Source: Macrocystis pyrifera (taxonomy: Eukaryota; Sar; Phaeophyceae; Laminariales; Laminariaceae). Taken from it: DNA of 64,000 nucleotides. Position numbers and translations under genes: made by a program. Under the pieces are notes generated by a model, which ran no database searches, had not been told where the DNA came from, and saw only the letters and a list, made by a program, of their open reading frames with translations. The stretch covers positions 18,143,142 to 18,207,141 of the forward strand of contig JASSKH010000001.1 of NCBI GenBank assembly GCA_031763025.1, in the 5' to 3' direction. Shown here piece by piece: positions 59,506 to 64,000 of the stretch; position 1 is the first letter of the stretch, and the number at the start of each line of letters is the position of its first letter.

Positions 59506-60598
59506 GTTGTAGTTGCTTTAGCATCTCGTTGCGATTGTTGTGTGATGTCTTCTGACCAAAGAGGCCGGCGATTGATTCCTCTCATTTTCAGAGAGAGATA
59601 GAGGCAGTTACGCCGTTAGAGATACAGTTGATACCTGGCACACCGTATATACTAGGAAACAGTACAGGGCCTCCAATGAGGAACACCTAACGTGAGCAAG
59701 GCTTCTATCCTTTTGTGGCACTATCCTTGAACAGCTTCGGTCATTCGTTATCATATACCAGGGTGTTTGGAGATATATAGTGCAGGGCTCGTCGCTTCGC
59801 ACGATTTCTGTATCCCTATTTCGCAGCGTCTTCCCGAACAATGAGCTCAGTGTTGCTATTATAGTAAGATAGCTCTTATCCGCAATATTGTTTTGTAGTA
59901 GTCAGCGCTGACTCCTGACAAGTTAGCTGACGCGCGCGACGATAGAAGTAGCATATTTCCGCTAAATTGTTTAAATGATTGACGGGGTACCTTATCCCAA
60001 ATTGTCGGAATGCCATATTGTTTGGAAAAATGACGTTTTTTGTATACCTGGGCCACGGGATTGTTCATCGGGATGCAATCTGATTTTTGCTGAAGTCAAG
60101 TTTCGGGTGAGGTGTGGAGCTCCTTAAGGTCAAGTGAGGAGCCTCGGCAAAAAAATAGTGCACCTCTGCTGTAGCATGCGCCAATCTGTCATCTTCGTTC
60201 ATGGAGGACAAACCACCAAGCCGCTCTGTCAGCGCTGACTGAGTGGCTCAGTGGTGTATCCTTTTATAAACGAACACGTCAGCGCCGTGATTGCTAGAGC
60301 TTGGTGGTTCCCACGGGTTCGGTTAATCTCTCACTAGCGCCCTCCTGAAAAAGACGTCTTATGTACGGGAGGACACCGCACGGGTGGGTGGGCGAGACCC
60401 CTGCCGCAAGGTATGGGTCGCCCGATACCGCACAATATATATATACATATGCCTGTATCAACTGTAGATGCACCTATCATACCTCCGTACAGCGTATACG
60501 CTCAACGTCGGGAACGCTCAGCAACACCGAGTGCCCGACGACCTCGTGGGACATTCTCAACGTAATCACAGATCGGGCAGTTCATTGTCTCGATCAAC

Positions 60599-60706
60599 TA
60601 TTACGGGGGGCCATAGTAAATAGGGCCCAACGCTGTTTGTACAAATAGGGAAATATATAGGTGTTTGTGTGCACCGAAGGTCCGATTTACTATGGTCCTC
60701 CGTAAT
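60599..60706. mobile_element. Palindromic MITE, copy 13
   Basis: TATTACGGGGGGCCATAGTA ... TTTACTATGGTCCTCCGTAA. Confidence 0.9.
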
Positions 60707-61460
60707 GCAGTCGATCCAAACCTGCGGTTGTGAGACATTATACACGATCTGTACGATACCGTTCCTACCCGGCAACATGAGCTAGATCATACAGATCATA
60801 CAGATACATCAGGAATACGATCTGCTCTGAAATATCTCGATCGTAAAGTGGGGATCAGCGATTTGTCCGACGTGCGACTTATCATTCGGCCCAACTTCCG
60901 TGCAGCAACGCCGGGTTGGAGTGACTGGACCTTTTCGCACACAATTTTGTTTCCCCGAGCGCTCCCTTCTCTTGCCAACGTTTTCCCCACTTTGCACCCA
61001 CACCAAGACTATTAATAACACTGTTAATAGTAACCTCTGGTAACCTCTGGTACGAAGCACTTATAGCAACCAGTTGGAAAAACCGAGATATACATATACC
61101 ACGATATCAGTATACTGGTATCATGTCCTGGTGTGATGCAGCCTTCTCAACGCTTGCTCCATTTCTCGACCTTGATTGATCCTTACGCCATACGTACTGT
61201 AGCCATTTTTTTCCCTCTGTTGCGGCCTTCTAATAGGGGGCGGGGTCTGTCCGCCCATGCCTTTGACCATTCGTACGCGAATCGAAGATGCGGCTCCACA
61301 AAAAACGACTCCCACGGCTCTATTTGACGCTACGAGGCTGCGATGCATCTTCTGCTGTAAAAACACATTGAAGAGTGGAAAACGAAAATAACCCTACCCT
61401 AAGGAACTCGAAAACGTCTTGAACCCGACGTAAGTTTGCCACATCCCCAGCGAGGCGCGC

Positions 61461-61740
61461 GGGGGGGGGGGGTACTCATGCCATGCATGGTTGTAGTCAT
61501 TCGAAGAATGACGATAGAACCCCGTCGTCATAGTCGTATGGCGATAGACCCTGGCATCCATGCAATGCCGGGACGGAGCACGTCGGGTTTTCACCTACCA
61601 GGCAGACATTGCTTGCACCAAATGGGAAGCACCGTGAGGTGTTGGGCGATTCGCATGAACGGTGAGGTGCATTTTACAATGAACCGCTTGTGAGGCGGAC
61701 TTGCATATGAATGGCAGCGTCGAATTAAGGGGGAATGTAC
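61461..61740 (-). repeat. Dispersed repeat E, minus copy with G tract
   Basis: A G tract then GTACTCATGCCATGCATGG, the complement of the CCGACGTGCTCCGTCCCGGC block, and CCGCTTGTGAGGCGGACTTG. It carries a short internal duplication of the CATAGTCGTATGGCGATAGA region. Confidence 0.8.
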
Positions 61741-62269
61741 CCATGCTATGCACGGCCGTAGTCGTGAAGAAGGCGTGAAGAGGGAGGGGGGGAGGCGAAA
61801 ATGTGTTGTCGAAACAAGTCAGATCACAAAAATAACCCGCAATCATGCGCCCTAGCATAAGCGGCCAGACTACACACAAATAACCACCCCGGGAAGGGTC
61901 GTCAGCATAGGACTAAAGCAGAACCGGCAATAGGCGAAAACACGGACGGAATACACGAGGCAAACTCGCCACAAGAAATCCTGGATACACACGCAGATCG
62001 AATGATATAGGTACAAATAACTACACAATCAAGCCGGTGACAATAGTGTATGAAATGTCTACTACGCGGACAGGTGGAGGGACCCACGGACCCGCCCCCC
62101 TCCACCCCCTTGACACAAGCGGGACCCACCGACCCGACCCTCTGGACGCCTTGTTTTGGTACAAAAGGCTCACAACGCCCGTACGCTCAACGTCACGAAC
62201 GCTCAGGGCTGGCAAAGTCCGAGCGCCCGAGTACCTTGGGGGACACCTAACTTGGTGTTAACGTATCAC

Positions 62270-62520
62270 ACGTCGGATAGATCATCCATAGATCATATAG
62301 ACCAGATAGATCATCTGTATCCTAACCTGCCGTAATGATGAGCTGTGCAGGATCTGTATAGTATAGGTCCAAACGAAGTGGAAATATTTCCTAGATCATG
62401 CAGGTTGTACGGCCCCCACCCTAAAACATGAGCTAGATCGTACATATCATGAACTTATCTTCCCTGAAAGATCTAGATCATGATCTGTAGATGATCTGTA
62501 GATAATCTGTCCGACGTGTG
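62270..62520. repeat. GATCATCTGTA-type short palindromic repeats
   Basis: Many GATCAT, AGATCAT and GATCTGTA words in both orientations; a weaker patch lies at 60780-60840. Confidence 0.6.
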
Positions 62521-62961
62521 CAAGGTATGACGGTGCTCAAAGTCCGAGCAACGCCTGATTTATTGGGACCTTGGCACACCATTCCACTGTCTCGAGCGCT
62601 GCGTATTCCCGTTTTCCTCCGTCGGTCGTTGTCAAAAACGGAGTTGAATTCTTCACCCGCAACAAGATTATTTATAAACCAGTAGCCTGCTTGCATAGGG
62701 GAGATGGGAGTAGCGCGATAGGTGAGACATGCTACTCCGGTTGCACCAACGCAGCTTCTCCGATGTCATGTTTACAGTAGCACGGCGAGACGTTGAGCGC
62801 TTCATGGAAGGAGCTCAGATGATTAGCCACCACCCTTATTTGCCGTGGTATTGCCCATCTACTCTACTGCTTCGCCCTGCCGCGCATCGTCTCGCGAAAC
62901 GCCTGTATCATGCTGACGTGGACCTCACCCTACGCCGACGCATGCCGGGTGCGTACGCCAG

Positions 62962-62984
62962 CCCCCCCCCCCCCCCCCCCCCCC
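62962..62984. repeat. C23 homopolymer
   Basis: Uninterrupted C run. Confidence 0.9.
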
Positions 62985-63104
62985 AAGCGAATATGTTTAC
63001 GAACATGACCACTCGAGTACGTCTACTCTACCAGGTACATTAAATGTGGGGCTCGGTCTGAGACCCTGGCTATTCGGTGCTGAACTATAGGCGACATCCT
63101 CAGC

Positions 63105-63905
63105 CAATACTCTGGGAGACGACGGTTTGACTTCCTTGACTGACCGCTGTCCTACACTAAAAATATAACATTAAGCCCGAAGGAGGAGACCGCGGTCTGA
63201 TCCCCTTGACTGACCACTCTCATACACTTAAAGTAGTATACGAAGCCTGAAAGAGGAGACCGCGGTCTGACCCCTTTGACTGACCGCTCTACTACATTAA
63301 AACCAGTACATTAAGCCCGAAAGAGAAGACGGCGGTTTGACCTCCTGATTGACCGCTCTCCTACACTAAGACTGGTATATTAAGGCTGACAGAAGAGACC
63401 GCGGTTTGATCCCCTTGACTGACTGATCTCCTACACTAAAAGTAGTACGTTAAGCCCGAAAGAGGAACCCGCAGTTTGACCCCTTGACTGACCGCTTTCC
63501 TACGCTAAAACCTGCGTATTAAGCGCGAAAGAGAGAATGGTGGTTTGATCCTCGTAACTGACTGCTCTCCTACACTAAAATTAGTATAACAAGCCCGAAA
63601 GAGGAGACCGCGGCTTGATCTCCTTGACTGACCGCTCTCCTACACTAAAAATAGTACATAAAGCTCGAAGGAGGAGACCGCGGTCTGATCCCCTTTAATG
63701 ACCGCTCTCCTACACTAAAACTAGTACATTAAGCCGGAAAGAGGAGACCACGGTTTGATCCCTTGACTGAACGCTCTCCTACACTAAAAAAAGTACGGTA
63801 CATTAAAGCCAAAAGAGGCCCTGACGTGCCCAAAACGATCACCCGTTACACTAAAACTACTCTACGAGTATTTAGTATATTACAGCATTTTTTAGTACAT
63901 TAAGC
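63105..63905. repeat. ~70-bp tandem array D (about 10 units)
   Basis: GAGGAGACCGCGGT recurs at about 63188, 63258, 63328, 63397, 63467 and onward, giving a 69-70 bp period. Units also have CTTGACTGACCGCTCTCCTA and CTAAAA.TAGTA. The most regular array of the family, outside the gene. Confidence 0.92.
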
Positions 63906-64000
63906 CTTAGGATATTGAGCTTTGCCTGCGAGTCGATGGTTCCGCGGTGTGCACCGCTTGAATATATTGATCGGCTAGATAATCTTGTGACGTTGACGTA

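Larger units (their letters stand above)
55726..64000. other. 5' flank, repeats and no supported gene
   Basis: No exon with splice sites plus family match was found on either strand. Listed separately: tandem repeats 57171-57372, coding-like scrap 57510-58100, repeat E cluster 58.7-59.5 kb and at 61.5 kb, MITE copy 13, and array D at the end. AT-rich DNA fills 56150-57000. Confidence 0.5.

Noticed and set aside
1-64000. CRISPR arrays, bacterial operons, rRNA genes, viral genes
   Set aside because: The tandem arrays have diverged units without unique spacers, and nothing resembling cas, rRNA or viral replication genes was seen.

Overview
This window is nuclear DNA from an intron-rich eukaryote. 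It has no operons or Shine-Dalgarno-like starts, almost all reading frames are closed by stops, and the sequence is dominated by short dispersed repeats, minisatellites and long homopolymer tracts. I found one gene I can support, on the minus strand, recovered as 11 short GC-rich exons between 55113 and 7945. Joined, they give a CELF/Bruno-like RNA-binding protein with three RRM domains. The RRM3 signature (NLFIYHLP ... KGFGFVSY ... MNGFQIG.KRLKVQ) and the RRM2/linker (KMEG/TMEG followed by LVVKFAD) are closest in style to the plant/algal Bruno-like branch. That, and the very long introns, would fit a large-genome alga such as a stramenopile, but the lineage is an inference I cannot prove.

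Layout. 1-7944: downstream flank, with no recognisable gene and many simple repeats. 7945-55113 (minus): the CELF-like gene, about 47 kb for about 1.5 kb of recognised coding sequence. Exon 1 (55036-55113) holds the ATG and RNP2 of RRM1. About 21.8 kb follows in which the exon(s) for the middle of RRM1 should lie, but I could not identify them. Then come RRM1 end (33198-33281), RRM1/RRM2 linker (29293-29350), RRM2 (26746-26867 and 22219-22335), linker exons (20905-21144, 18752-18877, 17177-17270), RRM3 (13575-13718 and 12280-12397), and a Gly-rich tail with the stop (7945-8218). Splice phases match at every junction between recognised neighbouring exons. 55114-64000: promoter-proximal GC-rich DNA, then repeats and degenerate coding-like scraps.

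The introns hold most of the interest. There are 12 near-complete copies and one partial copy of a ~110-bp palindromic MITE with probable TA target duplications. Three copies of a 300-440 bp terminal-inverted-repeat element are present, and a TIR element carrying a nested poly(A) retroposon. A ~300-bp dispersed family ends beside C/G tracts. A family of ~70-bp tandem repeats occurs in several arrays, and one array runs into the 5' splice site of an RRM2 exon. A UGU-rich intron follows a frame-preserving linker exon and suggests self-binding by the CELF-like protein. The RRM1 exon at 33198-33281 has a +1 frameshift in an A4 run, so the copy is either mis-assembled there or not translatable as read.
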